64,000 nt of DNA from Sialis fuliginosa. Taxonomy: Eukaryota; Arthropoda; Insecta; Megaloptera; Sialidae. A program made the position numbers and the translations under genes. Positions 10,267 to 24,447 of the stretch are shown here, piece by piece (the first letter of the stretch is position 1; every line of letters begins with the position of its first letter). Below the pieces are notes generated by a model. The model worked only from the letters and a program-made list of their open reading frames with translations, had not been told where the DNA came from and ran no database searches. The stretch covers positions 30,566,001-30,630,000 of the forward strand of contig OY540810.1 of assembly GCA_961205875.1 (NCBI GenBank), in the 5' to 3' direction.

Positions 10267-11418
10267 CAGGGTGGCCCGGTTTGGGATACAGATATTTTAG
10301 GAGCTGATTCCTTGGCTCATTGTAAGTAAAAAATTGTACGAGAAGGCGGGGTCTATTTTCAACACCCTCTGAGTTACAGGCTGTTTAAAAAGTTCCTTCA
10401 GAGTATAATAATACTTACAAACTAAGATTATCTCATAACTTCCAAAGTAACGTAACTAGAGCAACAATAATGAGTCAGTTTTATAGGTAATTAACTAACG
10501 TATTTCTCGGTATTAGAGTTATTACCAGCCGTGTTTCCAGTTCAGAGTTATTGCTCATCAAAGTAAAAAATATATATATATATATATTTTTAATTTTTAT
10601 GAAAATGACATTTTTCTCCAAAAGTACCTACAATATATTATATTTTTTATCATTATTTTGGTGTGTCATAATGTTACTTACAAATTCAATATACGAAGTT
10701 TGGACCTGGGTCTTACAGTTTTTCAGTTATAAATTTATCTAAATAATTCCCAAAGTGACTATTTTGCTACCTACCCAATTAAATGAAACAGTCATACAAA
10801 TTTTTTGTTTATAATTACATAATTTTTATAATTATTGGTAATTTACATAATTTTAAAACCACAACAGGTGCTCAAAGCGTATTTATGTAATTATAGACAA
10901 AACATTTGTATGACTGTTTCATTTAATAGGGTAGGTGGCAAAATAGTCACTTTGGGAATTAATTTAGATAAATTTAGAACAGAAAAACTGTAAGACCCAG
11001 GTCCAAACTTTGTATAGTGAATTTGTAGGTAACATTTTGAATTTTGATAAATCAAAATAATGATAAAAAGTACCATACCTATATTGTAGGTACTTTTGGA
11101 GAAAAATGTCATTCTCATAAAAATTTTCAAAAAATAAATATATTTTTTGACTTTGATGAGCAATAACTCTGACCTAGAAACACAGCTAGCAATAACGCTA
11201 ATACTGAAAAGTACGTTAATTAATTACCTATATGAAATTTTTGAAGTTATGAGATAATCTTTGTTTGTAATTACTACTCTGAAGGAACTTTTAAAACATC
11301 CTGTAGCTCAGAGGGTGTTGAAGAGAGACACCCCCCCCCCTTTCCGTACATTTTCTTACTCACAGTGAACCAAGGAATCAGCTCCTAAAATATCTGTATT
11401 CCAAACCGGACCATCCTG
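10267..11418. mobile_element. Foldback element with CAGGGTGG ends (1152 bp)
   Basis: The left end cagggtggcccggtttgg and right end ccaaaccggaccatcctg are inverted copies, and nearly the whole element folds on itself with arms of about 550 bp and a short centre near 10.80-10.89 kb. TA flanks both ends (10265-10266, 11419-11420). The matching small frames in the two arms are mirror copies, not genes. It resembles other CAGGRTG-ended palindromes in this window. Confidence 0.85.
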
Positions 11419-12924
11419 TATATATAATGTGAATAAATATACCTAATGATGCACTTGACGTATAAATGCAATATAATTACTTCCTTTTAAAGTCTTTGTA
11501 AATGCGAGGGGTCTTTTTCAAACTATTATCTTGTCGGTCTTCATATTTATTATTATTATTATTGATAAAGATATATGACAGGAAAATTGGAATTGTTTCT
11601 TACCTTTTATCTACTTTTGTTCTGAAATGTTAATATAGAGAATGATTCAAATAAATAGATTTTTTTATGTAAAAAAGATTTTTATTATAAACAAAACGAA
11701 CACGAATAAATGGTATTTTAATCTACTCTATTCGTTTATAACAATATATCTAAAAACAATATAATAATAATTAGAGTAATAAATTAGCTTCAATGTCTTT
11801 GATATGCAGCAAAACGCTGTCAGTTTTTTTAATATACAGAATTTATCAAGACTGGGAACCGGGGAAAATTATTGAAAAATGAAATTTTACAAAATAAAAG
11901 TACGTGTTGGATTTAAATCGAAATTGTACAAATTTTTTAACCGGTCCCAAGCCCTGATATAAGTGTATAGTCTTTTTATTTTTCATTGTCTTTATTTCGA
12001 ATTATTTAAAAATTACAAACAATAAAATAGACGCCGATTTAAATTGAATTTACTACATTTAACACAGTAATGTTTTGAACAAGTAATTAACTGGCAGTTA
12101 GGCGATAGTAACGTCTATAATTATAATAATTTGGGCTAAAGTGGTGTCATAACAACTATCAGTTAACTACTTTGCGTCCATTTTCAATTGTTGCAATTCC
12201 ATTTATTCGAGTTTAAGAGTCTCTCGAACAGTATGATATTTATAAAATATTAACTATAGAATAAAGGTAGTGGGTGTGACAATTTATGTGTAGAGTAAAA
12301 ACAGACGTAATTTAATTTCCGTTTAGAATAAAATATATCATGTCGATTGTCGAGAGACTTTCAGTACCAAATAGAATCTGTGAGCGTTTAAGTCAATTAG
12401 TTTCCATCACTTAATAATCTCCTATAGTTCAATTATTTCTATATAACAATCAACAGAGAATTGTTCTTATTTTCGGCGAAAGAGCTTATACTACAAGAAA
12501 CATTCTTATTTCGGTTTCAGTGGGTTACTCAGAAGGGGTTAACTTTTGGATACAAATACTATTTGTGTCTTAAAAAATTACAAAATTGTTTAATATATTT
12601 TATATAACAATAATAACAGAAAGTTATTACTTTTTGTGTATTTCAAACTTCATCCACTATTCACGATGAATTAAATATAACACGATTATATTCCGCTAGA
12701 ACTATTATTTGAACAGTAACTGAGACAATAAATCAACAGAAAAAACATACCCCAGTAAATAGGGGTAAAACAAATCGTCCCCCAGCATCTGAACAGTGGC
12801 ACATATAAAAATATAAACAAACATCTGCGTACAATATAACTCACAGTTACTATTTTGATTCATACACAAACGCGCCATTTTCTATTTATCTGAGCACCAT
12901 TATTGTATATAATTTCAGGCAGAT
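11419..12924. other. 3' flank or 3' UTR of the LRR gene
   Basis: AT-rich DNA downstream of the LRR gene stop codon at 12927-12925. It probably includes its 3' UTR. I could not choose a poly(A) site among several minus-strand AATAAA candidates (for example TTTATT near 11680). No other gene is seen. Confidence 0.45.
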
Positions 12925-15900
12925 TTAAGAGCCCGTTGTTCCCATTGAGGTAATGAAATGCGGATGTCCGCTACTGTGAGCTGCTCCCGCTTCGCCACTC
13001 TGAATCGAGAAGTGACGATAGGAAATATACTCGGGCGGTATCGGTTGATCACGTTTAACAGCGGCCCTCTGTTTCTTCACTTTCAAATACCCGAACACCG
13101 TTACCATAACAAGAAAAACAAAACACCCTAAGCCCGTACCGATTATAAGTCCGAGTCTCCTGGTTAAGATTGAAGCGATTCCAATCCCTCTGTCTGCAAC
13201 GGTTCCTCCTTCGCCTAGAAGACTGTCTGGAGCATCTAAAGTGCGAACTTCAGTGCACTTGCTCGTTGGAGAGTCGACCAGAAGAGGAAGGATGCTGTCG
13301 CCGAAGATTTCTGAGGTATCTCTGTTGGTTGTGTCATTTTCTGTTTTTTTCATCACATGGAATTCTGGAAGGACAAAGTTCTCTGAAGACCCCCAGGTCC
13401 CGAGACCTAGCACGCAGATCAGATACCGAGTATTTGGGATAAGTTTTTCCAGTTTAACTGACCGCGTTGTGCGATCCATCATTTTACCCAATACTTGCAT
13501 CTGAAAGAAAAAAAATTGTAAATACATTATAGAAAATATTAACCTTTATATTACATCACTGTTTGTTGAAAAAAAGATTATGATTAATTAAAATGAACGA
13601 AATTGGATACAATTGAATATATTTTATCAGAATAATAATATGTGAGCCTTTCTTATATGAACTTAAAGTATCAATAAAAATCACAACTAGGGCTCCGTGA
13701 TTTTTTTAAATTTATAACTTTTTATTTGAAATACCCAGCGACGACTCTGGGTTCAAAAACTTTTGTTAAATTAGCATAAAATAGTTAATAAACTTATTAT
13801 TTACATCGAAAATGTTGTCGATCGCGTGGTACGCGACTTGGTATGCATTGACGCCACTGTGTTCGCGGCTCTGCCACGACACGAGCACGGAGAACGGCTG
13901 AATGTCCTGGATGGCGAGTTTCACTACAAGCGGTGCCGCGCACAGTTGCCGCGGCTCCAGCTCCAGAAAAGCGTAGCCGCGCAACTCAGCCGGTTGCTCG
14001 CAACGCAACGCGCGCAGACGTTCTATGGACAGCAATTTCTGGTGGTCGCGCAGCCACTGCCAAAGCTCCTGCGCATTACAATCGCAGTGGATCGGGTTTT
14101 CTGTAATGCAAAAGTACTTATATTGAAAAAAAAGTTACGACAATCATGAAATATTTCAAATCCTTGAAAGTGGTATGACTTTAAGTTGACTTTAATTGTT
14201 ATATAAACTGAAATTAGCAGTTTTGCAGACTTGAATTTTTAAAACTTAAAAAAAAACGGTTCATGTTTGTTTGTATTTACTCAAAAACTACAAACCATAG
14301 AATTGTAAATTGTTTATTTTTTAGGAAAATATTAATTATTTTAGAAACGCATCAAGATTTCAACGGAAATTAAAGTTTTGTCGTAAACTAATCAATTATA
14401 AAAACTTTTGAAACAATCAGTATTTATTACTAATAACTTAATAAGTACCTATAAGAAAGTTCTGTGTTAATAAGCATGGAATTTCTTTTGTATAATCAAC
14501 AATATTGCCTTCGTTTAGATTCAATTCATTTATATTTTCAACTTCCTTATACATATAAATCAAGAATTTAATTCAAAATAAGTGGTCTATATAAACACTT
14601 GTAAAGATCTTACACCAAATGTTTTCAATCTTCAAGTTGCCGTCACTTTATGTTATGTAGTGTATTCCTAACTTACTACATATTGGTAGCACTGTTTAAA
14701 GGTAAGTTGTGAGCGCAAACATTCTACATACTCTATACAAATATCTTACAAACTTTGTCTTTTCCAACTGAGTATTGACATTCATTCAATCAGCGTATCT
14801 CAAACTTTGTATATAATTACAGGGTAAAATCTTTGTCAAGTTGTGACATATTGTTAAGACGAACATTTACATACTAATTATACCTGGACTTGTTGGGACT
14901 ATTAGTGACTAATAATTAAACATTAATTTATTATAAGTAAGCATATTGTAAAATATTGATAAATTAATTAAAAAGGTTCGGAACAAGATGTGTAATTTTA
15001 TTAAATAATTATAATTTTAATTACCTTCAGTTCTAAGACTTCTAATTTGCGTTTCCAATGGACGAAATGCGCTGAGAGGTAAGTTTTCTAAATAATTCCT
15101 ACTCAAGTCGAGTAGTCTCAGTTTTTTCAGCGGCCTAAATGCATCTGCAGAAACGGCAGAGATCCAGTTCCCGTACAAATGCAATTCAACTAGATTAATC
15201 AAATTCTGGAATGTTCCTTTACTGATACGTCCGATCTGGTTAAACGACAAATCAAGTATCTGAAGAGATTTCAAGTTTTCTGGAAACTCCTCCAAGTCTT
15301 TGAGCCTGTTATGTGTTAAGTTTAACACTTTTAACACGTGCAGACCATGTAAACGTTCACGAGGTAAAAGTTCCAATTCATTGATACCTAAATCTAGTGT
15401 TAGTAGATTAGGTAGACTTATGAAAGCCCCAGGTGATATCCTTGAGATCCGGTTTCTTCCCAGAAACAAATGTAACAAAGACGGGAAAGCCTCGAAATCT
15501 TTACTCGTAACTATTGTTAAATTAGTTTCACATATGTGAATCTCTTCCAATGTAGGATATCGAGGAGAAAATGCAATGTCATGTATCCTGACTAAAGGAT
15601 TCCCTGTCAGATTAAACCAGGTTAATCCTGGAAGAGTCTGCTCAGAAAGGGACGAAGGTATTTGTTTGAATCTATTTTCTGAAATATCAACGCGACGCAG
15701 TGATAAAGAGTTGCAGAAAAAATTCGCTGGGAGTGCATTTAAAGCGTTTCTACTTAAATCTACTGACACTAGTTGAGTTAAATTTGTTGTGGCGAAACCC
15801 GAAAGGGAAGATAATGAGTTCCCTTGCATATATAGACTTCTTAAATTCGGCAAACCGTTCAGCCGGGACACCTCAATGACTGTTAATAAATTTTCGGCAA

Positions 15901-18286
15901 AAGACAATATCTCTAATGTAGATATATTTAGTAGGGCAGTGTAGGGAAGTTCCGAAAACTCATTAAAATCCAATCTGAGTTCTTTGAGAATATTCAAATT
16001 AGAAAACGCACTATGTTTAATTTCATTCAAGTGATTGTAATTCAAATTAATATTCATTAGGTTTTTATTCTTACTAAATAGATTTTCGGGTAAATGAGAT
16101 ATATTACAATTATCTAATTCTATCGACTGAAGAGACGGCAACCCTTCAATTGTCGAACCAAAAATGTCACTTAAATTATTCTTCGAAATTCTTAAAACCC
16201 TTAAACCAGGTATATCTAAATGTCTTAAGTCTCTGGAAGATAAATTGTTCAATTGTAAATCGAGTTCATTTAAATTATTCAATCCTTGAAAAGCACCCTT
16301 ATCTATCTGGGATATTGAGCAATTCGTTAGATACAATAAGCGTATCGGTAAACCTTCTTGAAAAATGAAATCATGCAAAACTGCTATGTCGTTATTCGAT
16401 AAATCAAGCGTTCTCAGTTTCTTCAGGTTAGTCAAAGCGTAGGCGTCGATGATTTGTAGCCCGTTATTTGACAGATACAACTCCTCCAGCTCGTGAAGTT
16501 CAGCAAAAGTGCTTCCGGTTATCCTTTTGAGTTTGTTTAAACTGAGGTCGAGAAACTTGAGCGCTTGCATCGGCTCGAACGCTCTGTCTTCAATGTGAGA
16601 TATGCTGTTGTTTGTCAAATACACTCGCTGTATCAGAAGTAAATCACTGAACAAAGTTCTGTCTATTCTTGTGAGTCTGTTGTGACCTAACCACATTATC
16701 TGGACACTCGATTGTCCACGGAGCGAGTCGTTATGCAACACTGCAATGTTATTTGAATCTAACTGAATCGACACTAACGAAGGTGACTCATGAAGAAAAA
16801 TATCATCTAAAGTAGTTAACATGTTACCTTGTAAATTTATATGTTGTAAACTTTGTAAACTATGAAACGCGCCCGACTCAATCACAGTAATTTCGTTGTT
16901 TTGTAGATGCAGTTCTAACAATGCAGGAAGAGGGTCGAACACACCACGTTTCACGTTCGTGATGCGATTGTTCTGTAAACGGATTTCCCTAAGGTCTACT
17001 AACTTATTGAATGTATCTATTTCTAATTCAGTTATCCAGTTACTGTCGAGGCTCACAGATGTCAGCATGTGTGTATGGTCGAACAGAGATTTTGGTATGC
17101 CAGGAATGAAATTTGTACTGAGGTGTAACTGCGCCAAATTTGATAAGGTGCTCAATGCATCTTTGTCTATCCTTCTTATCGCATTTTGCTGTAGATAGAT
17201 AACAGAGATCATGGAGGAGAAGGTGAATGCATCTGACGGTAATTCGAGAATATTGTTCTCAGATAAAAACAGTTCTCTCAGTTCTGGTAAATTTGTAAAC
17301 ACTCCGTTGATATAATGTATGTGATTGTGACTCAAATCTATTGTACGGAGCTTCTTGTTTGTCTGAAATGTTATAGGATCGATGAAGACAATTTTATTAT
17401 GACTGAGATCTATCGATTCCAAGTCATCCAACGTAACGAAAGCATTTCTGTGAACAGATTCAATAGAGTTGTAGTATAATGAGAGTGTTCTGATCGAAGG
17501 ACATGGATGGAAACAGTCAACAGGAAGTTCCTCAAAGTTGTTTGAGCTTAGATCCATAAACACTAGTGACTCCAAACGTGAATAACCGTCGTTCGGTATA
17601 GTGCTGATCTCGTTCCAAGCAAGACGTAGTGATCTCAGTCTTTCGAGTCTACGTAATGCGATGATGGGAAAGAACTGTAACTTGTTTTCAGACATATCGA
17701 GCTCCGATAATGCGTCTTCGAGACCAGCGAATGCATATTCTGATATCTTTTGCAGCCGGTTGCCTTTAATATTGAGTTTTATCAAATGCAATCCATAAAA
17801 ACTATAACTGGGTAGATCTTTAATCTCGTTCGACTCTAAATCCAATGCTATGAGTTTTGCCAAACCCCCGAAAGCTTTTTGTGGTATCTGTTGTAGTTTC
17901 CCAGACACCAAACTGAGTGATTCGAGTTCTGGTTTGAGGACGTTTAAAGAATCATCGTGCAGCTCATGTAGATTCGACTGGGATATCTGAAGATGTTTAA
18001 TCACCGTTTTCTCGGGGAAGAAGTTCTGCGATAAAAACGTGACGGATCTGTCGAGGTCGTAGACGCTGAGTGATTGTATTGGACCAGAGACGATATGAAG
18101 AACGTTACGCAATGATTCCGTGGTTGCCGCGGGACACTCGAGGAAAATGCCGTCATCGAAGTTGTAGCACGGACAAGACGGGTTGGCGGCGAAGCTCGGA
18201 CATTTGGGCGTATCCTGGGTGGACAGCGCGACCACCACCAGTAGCAGGGCGGCGGTTGGAAACAGGCCATCACAAAGCGTCATCAT
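12925..18286 (-). CDS. atk: Membrane-anchored LRR/FN3 receptor-like protein, Artichoke-like
   Basis: Three coding exons fit by splice sites and phase: 18286-15025, 14100-13805 and 13500-12925, giving 1377 residues. Residues 1 to about 24 form a signal peptide. A cysteine-rich cap follows (CPSF...CPCYNFDDGIFLECP, about 29-51). Then roughly 40 leucine-rich repeats fill one uninterrupted 3.26-kb exon up to about residue 1085. Exon 2 gives an LRR C-terminal cap (NPIHCDCNAQELWQWL, later two more Cys) and a fibronectin-III-like domain (about 1140-1220) that continues into exon 3. A membrane segment lies at about 1302-1325, and a short tail carries PPEYISYRHFSI. From memory this architecture and tail match Drosophila Artichoke, an extracellular LRR protein needed for cilia of chordotonal neurons. 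A cell-surface adhesion role in sensory organs is therefore likely. Chaoptin is the main alternative but is GPI-anchored. The second ATG (codon 2) is an alternative start. Confidence 0.85.
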
Positions 18287-18300
18287 GCGCCGCCACCCAT
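18283..18300 (-). promoter_or_regulatory. Six-codon upstream ORF overlapping the LRR gene start
   Basis: ATG at 18300-18298 opens a frame ATG GGT GGC GGC GCA TGA. Its stop overlaps the main start (ATGA at 18286-18283). If the leader is as drawn, ribosomes must skip or reinitiate to make the LRR protein. Confidence 0.5.
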
Positions 18301-18350
18301 CTCAGTTTGTTGTAGCACGAACACGACGGAATGGCAACCAAATGGTAGTA

Positions 18351-18353
18351 TCT
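18351..18353 (-). other. Likely 5' UTR splice acceptor of the LRR gene
   Basis: Reading leftward, gtatttcag precedes ATACTACC at 18351, 65 bases before the start codon. This fits an acceptor joining a distant non-coding first exon. The position of that exon is unknown; GC-richer patches near 18.66-18.79 kb and 20.44-20.49 kb are candidates only. Confidence 0.4.
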
Positions 18354-18360
18354 GAAATAC

Positions 18361-21300
18361 ATAAAATACAACAGTGTCAAAATGTATACATACATTCATA
18401 TTATTTTTATTCATTTTTATTGTATATATTGCCGACATTCTATTTAATTATTGACTGATAGGAAGTCATTAGTATTATTCTGTGTGCATAATCAACAGAG
18501 TTAATAAGTGTTTAAATATCCCTGATGAATTCTGCATTATACTGTATAATGAAATAAAGTAAAAATCCACTTTTCTCACGCATCGGATATTTCTATTCAT
18601 GACACATTTTGTATTCAATTCTCTGGATACACAGGGTTCATACATATTCTATTATATCATTCGTGAAGTTCGCAAAAGGAGAAGAAGCTCTCCACGCACG
18701 AGAGAGATTTTACTACACACCTTTATTGTTTATGGCGTGTGGGAAAAACGCGCCGCTTTAATATAAAAAAAGTTTTACAGGATTCTCGCTGCTGTACTCA
18801 ACTTAACTAATAAAAAAATATATATTCAACAGTATTCAACTTTGATTTTGTATCTTACGTACTGTATTTTATTTTGTGTATTGATATTTTTCCCTGTGGA
18901 ATTCAGAAACTAAAATTAATTAAAAAACTTAAATTACAAAATTGATCTGTTATTTTGATTAATTAATAAAATTACGTAGCCAATGGATACAAATTGTGTG
19001 ATTAAAATAAAATATAAATTTGTCAACCGAAAAAATAATGCACCACAACAAATATTAATTAAATAATTTATTTTTAGGTACACGTCAAAACTCCCATTAG
19101 TATTTTTAGTGTCGTATTTAAACTATAATTCAGTGATGAAAAATAAATTATATTTATCTAGTACTATTTCGAGACGATCTACTTTTGTAAACAATTATAC
19201 CTCGTAGGTAATATAAATAATAGACGTTTCTACGTCAATAAGTAAACTGATTTAAAAGTTGTTCACTCAAGTATTTTAAATTTTCTGGCACAGACATAAA
19301 TTTCTAAAGAATATTTACTACAATATTGATAATAAATTACTACTGATGCCTGCAATGGCAGTATATTAATCTTCACTACAACATACAATCAATTTGAATA
19401 TGTCAATATTTCAACGCTAGTTTTTAGAGTAATAAAAAGATTCTTATAATAATGAAGGTTTATTCGTGGCTTCTGTGGATAAGGTGTGTCTTTAGTCGTA
19501 AAATATAGAATTAATTTAACCTGTTACGTATAAAAAAACATCTGCCAAGTAAATGCACAGTGCTTCCTCGTGCTAAATTCACCAAAGGTAGTTAATTATT
19601 GAACAATTTAAATGAAAACCGAAAAATTGTTAAGATAAATTGCTTGGTATTGGTTAATCATTTAATTTTTATAAATTTTACTAAAAAATATTAGTTCGAA
19701 ATTTTTCTTAAGACGCACTTGATAATTTCTTCGTATATTATTAATTTTTTGACAATTTCAATCTAAATTTATGCAAATGTCAAAATAATATTTAATATGA
19801 TGTCAAAGTAAATATCAATTTAAAAAAAAACACACACGATTTTTAAAGCAAATTGAATGCCCTACAAAAAAGATTCTATAAAATTTTCACGTAACATGTG
19901 TCGTTCTTGAGATATCTTTTAAAAATGAATATTTTGGGATGTCACCCTTCCCTCTGTAACACGATTTTGATGATTTTGAAATGGGACCGTCCTCAAGCCA
20001 AACCCAACCACCTAACCAAGTTTCATTAATATCAGTTCAGTGGTTCATGAGTTCTGCGTGTGACAAGGATTCAGGGGTCAGACAGACAGACACGGAACGA
20101 AAAGTATTTGTCTTGACCTGAAACGGAAAGATCAATTTAAAATTTTGAAATAAAATAACAATTTTTTTTGTCTTATTTAAATCCGATCACAAAGCTTCTC
20201 GTATCTTTGAAGGAAGTAAAATGTTAATATTTACAGAACTATTTTCTTGTTTTAAGTTTGACATATCTCAATCACGTAAACAGTCAACAAAATCAACGCA
20301 TAAAGTTCCACTTTACTGCGTTAACAATAACAAACACAGTCGATATTTTCTTAAGCACTCGCTTAATTACATAGGCAATACGATAAAACGCAAAGGCAAT
20401 AAACATCATTTAATTTATTTATTTAAACAAGTTTGGCGGGGCCTATCCCTTCGCGAGCACCCCGCCACCCTCCACCCTCCCTCACAGTAGCAGCACTGCA
20501 GTACAGTTTATTTTTAACAGATCGTTAGCAGTGCTTAGGAGTGTTTAACGTGTCATATATTTTGTGGCAAAAGTATGTGTGCGTGTATGTATGAATATAT
20601 GTGTGTGTTTGTGCTTTTTAGGGTAACGCGTGACAACTCTGTACACAACGGGTTTTATTGACAGTGGCGTTACAATATAAGCCCTGATAAGCCGAGCTTT
20701 AAAACGTTTTTAATAATTCTAGTATATTGGTGTAGTACAAGTTATTTATCTCAATTACCTCATTTAATTACTCATAATTGTAGCATGGAATTTGGTTAAG
20801 GTTTTTCAATCATTTAGAGCAATGTATTGATAAAAGTCTAAAATTTTAATATGTTATTTATGGATATGTATCTTGGCTTCTGGGTGTAAGCCGCGTCGAT
20901 TTGGTCGTGTTATCGGTCAAACGTCACACATTGCAGTGGACATCTTTTCAGGGCTCTTCTAAAAGAGAGATAGATGATTATGTTTGTAATGAATTTTACA
21001 CAACTACAAATAACTTATTTATTTTTTATCGATATTAGTGTTTCGATATTACGACGTTTGAGTTATGAAAATTTCTGTCACAAAATAAAATAGAAGTTGG
21101 GTGCCTACTGTCATAAAAGAAATATAGGAAATGACTTAGAGATTTAAACAAAAATTAATAATTATTATTATTGTAATACATAATTGCTATCAAAATTATG
21201 ACTGGAAAATAAAAATATTTATTTATTACCTACACCAGTATTTTTTATATATCTTACTTAAAGAGCTATAATTACTTAAAGTGTTAATAAATTGATTTGA

Positions 21301-21635
21301 AATTTAAAAATGTATTTAGAATATATACTGTATAATATTGAATATTTTAAAACCAATATAATGTTTATGTGATTTATAATTCCAATGCATTATTATGTCG
21401 TGAAACAAGGAACGATTATTTTTATCCACGTTTGTATAATTTCCCCACTGCACCATTATAATCATTACACCACTGTCTACATATATCATGTATGTAAATC
21501 AAGCCTAGGTACTATTTGAGCAGTTGCGAGACCCACTCCCTTTATCGATTATCTAATTTTGATATCTAACATAGTTAAGTACTTAATTAATGTGAACTGA
21601 TTTTTGGAAAATAATATTTGATTTATTTAGATATA
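18361..21635. other. Non-coding upstream region of the LRR gene, with repeat tails
   Basis: No coding frame of note. A dispersed repeat ends near 19960-20120 with a cagttcagtggttcatga string and a cagacagacagac run, as in insect retroposon tails. GC-richer patches at 18.66-18.79 and 20.44-20.49 kb break the AT-rich background and might mark a first exon or promoter. This is not shown by any motif. Confidence 0.4.
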
Positions 21636-22163
21636 AAGTACTGGCACCAGTTATGGCCGCTATAAGAGCAAGGTTTACTCTTTTTGTGATTGACGGGCTT
21701 CTTTTTTGTAATTCTCATGAACTCATGTTACTAATAAAACTCTTTATTTAATCAATTTAATTACCAAAGTCCGCAAATATAGTTTGTTTTTTAAATTATA
21801 GCCTTTTATTTTGTTTATGTTAATGAGCACGCAGTGATGGACACTTGTTAATGATTACAAAATGATAAGTACTACGACCCAAAAGATATAAAAGAAAGAA
21901 TCGTTAAATTTGAAATAATGTAAAGCAGTTGCTATGATAATATAATAATTAATAAATAAATTATACTAATAATTAGTTTAAAATCCAAAGTTTTAACACC
22001 TATTGACCGAATCTCATCAAATCACTCTGTAAGACAGTTAAATGTATTTAGATTAATATTCAGAAATGGTAGTAATCAAATATCAACAAATATGTCTAAT
22101 TCAGTACATTTAATTAAAATATAGCCATTACTGAGGTCATATCCAAGACTGGTGTCAGTACCT
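21636..22163 (+). mobile_element. TA-flanked MITE, copy 1 of a family with AAGTACTGGCA ends
   Basis: A 528-bp element whose ends (aagtactggcacca and tgtcagtacct) are inverted and flanked by TA at 21634-21635 and 22164-22165. A second, reverse-oriented copy lies at 55023-55558 with similarity along its whole length. No coding capacity. Confidence 0.85.
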
Positions 22164-24447
22164 TATTTATTTAGGATTTTGTTTATAAATATTGGGTACT
22201 TTTAAAAAAAATGTATCGCCTTTATATTTATGAATTACACCGCCACTGGTCTAACAGTACCTACCGTGTATTGAATGAATGTGGAGGATTTTATTTCAAA
22301 ATGACGAGTGTCACATACATACAATTAAAAGAAAAGCTCTGATGTTAGCTTCAGTGAAATTTAATTAAAATCTGTTTTTTGTTTAATAATGTTTAATGCG
22401 TGCAGGTTATTAACGGGCACGTCGGATGTGTAACATCATTATTATTTTCTGCGTAGTATTTTTGTTCTTTTCAAAACAAATGCCCACCATATAAATTTAA
22501 AGATTTAACCTTTTACAGGTTAATTTTCACAACATACATATATAAATCAGAGTTAAATGTAGTTACATATATGTATTTGTGCTAATAGTTAATTAAGTAG
22601 TAAATTTTATATTGAGACATCATACAATATGAAGTATGATAAGTTAATAATTCAATATGTAGGTAGTATATAGAAAATATTTTTAGTTTTTTTCCGAAGT
22701 CAGTTTTTAATTTTTCCCTTCTTCGAAGTGCATAATCAGATTCAGATTGATAAAATTTATATGGGACCACCTAAGTATACTCTTTCAAACAAACAAAAAT
22801 CGCCAAAACCGGCGCATGTTTGTCGGAGTTATGCCCGAACATACATAAAAAATATATACGCCGATTTGAGAACCTCCTCCTACACTAATTTATATCATTA
22901 GTTCTTAAACGGGAGTCCGTGATACATTTTTTATTAAATCACACAATTTTTTTATTTTAAATTAAGATTCACCTGAAAAAGTTTGAGAACCACATATGAC
23001 CACACTGATAATTTCATATTTACATAAATGTTAATTTTCTTTTGATTTATTTGATGTTTAAAATATCACTGCAAAATTTTCAAGTTTGAATAACATTTTT
23101 ATTTAATTTTTACATGTTATGTATATGATCTATACATATAGTAAAGTAAGTATAGTGAAGCCGATTTTTTTCGAAATCCGGATTTTGATGGAATTATCCA
23201 TTTTGACCTTCCCTGAATCCATTCTGACTATTTTCGCCATGACGTCTGTGTGTTTGTAAGCGCTGTAACTCAAATACGACAAATCGAATTACTTTGAAAC
23301 AGAGCGAATTAGAGAAAAATAGTCATGTTAAAAATTGTTATTTATAATTTTTGATCTATTTATTTTTTCGAAAAAACAAACTTTTGAAAAACAAATTCAA
23401 ATTGTTCATAATAGAGAATAAATCTATAGTTTATGTCTCATTCATTTTATTCTATCTTTTATTAGATTGTCAGAAATATGTTTTAATAAAATAATAATCA
23501 CTTACACTGTTCACTGTCAGAATTACGTATAAGAAAGTCCCGTGGCTTCCATGGCAGATATTTTATATTAATTTGTTTCTCTAAATATTGCAATTTAAAC
23601 GTAAAAATATATTAACAAAAACAATTTTATAATTCGAGATAATAATATGAAAATGCAAATGGTGAAAACTTTTTTGTGAACTAATAAACTGTTACAGTAA
23701 GTATATAGAATTAACAATACTTAATACAATCGTGATAATTTATCACTATTAAATAATCTCATGGTGCTTAAAGTACAGCATTCAGCGTATACTTAATCCC
23801 ACAACAAATATCATACTAGAATACCAGTATAGCAACACCGTAGTAGCATACACATAGAATTAAAATATTAAAACAAACTAAACAAATACATATGTAGGTA
23901 TGTATGTTATAAATTATAAAATGCATAAAGCAGTTTTAAAACCGTATTAAAAACTAGCGGATTCAGTCGTTGACATTTTCATAAATGAAGTTCATTGTCC
24001 TTTGGATAACATAATTTTATTACATATGAATAAAAAGTCATATTTTAGTTCTAAAACAAAAATCCCAACCGTATAAATAACACTGTATATATACACCACA
24101 TTTGTGTTACGGGTTGACCCTTTACAGTCTCGAGTTATTTTTGTTGTGTGATAAATATAAACTGTTGTATGTCCCCTTCTTTACACAAATTAAAGAATGT
24201 AATTTTTATTTATCTATTTAGGACCTGGATCTTGTCTAATTGTGTAACAGTCCCCTAACATGTAATTATTGTTAATTACAGACAATAATAATACTCGTAA
24301 TAGAGGAGATGTTTTAACTAAACTCGAGAAAATTTCAAAAACCGGTTTTTCATAAAGTGAAAAACTGGTTATCCAGTTTTTTGTCAAGTTTTTCAATTAG
24401 TTAATATAAAAAAAAAACAATTTATTAAACTATACCTTTTAAAGTTT
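22164..24447. other. Gene-free region with dispersed repeat fragments
   Basis: AT-rich DNA. The string gagaacctcctcc near 22867-22881 with gccgattt before it is a tail I associate with dispersed repeats of Lepidoptera. A second fragment at about 23155-23300 contains ccgattttt and ctgtgtgtttgtaagcgctg. No host exon was found. Confidence 0.45.

Noticed and set aside
10551-11163. Two similar small proteins starting MLIKVK on opposite strands
   Set aside because: They are mirror images produced by the two arms of the foldback element.
15300-18458. Several plus-strand and alternative-frame ORFs over the LRR exon
   Set aside because: They are shadows of the 1087-codon LRR reading frame on the other strand.
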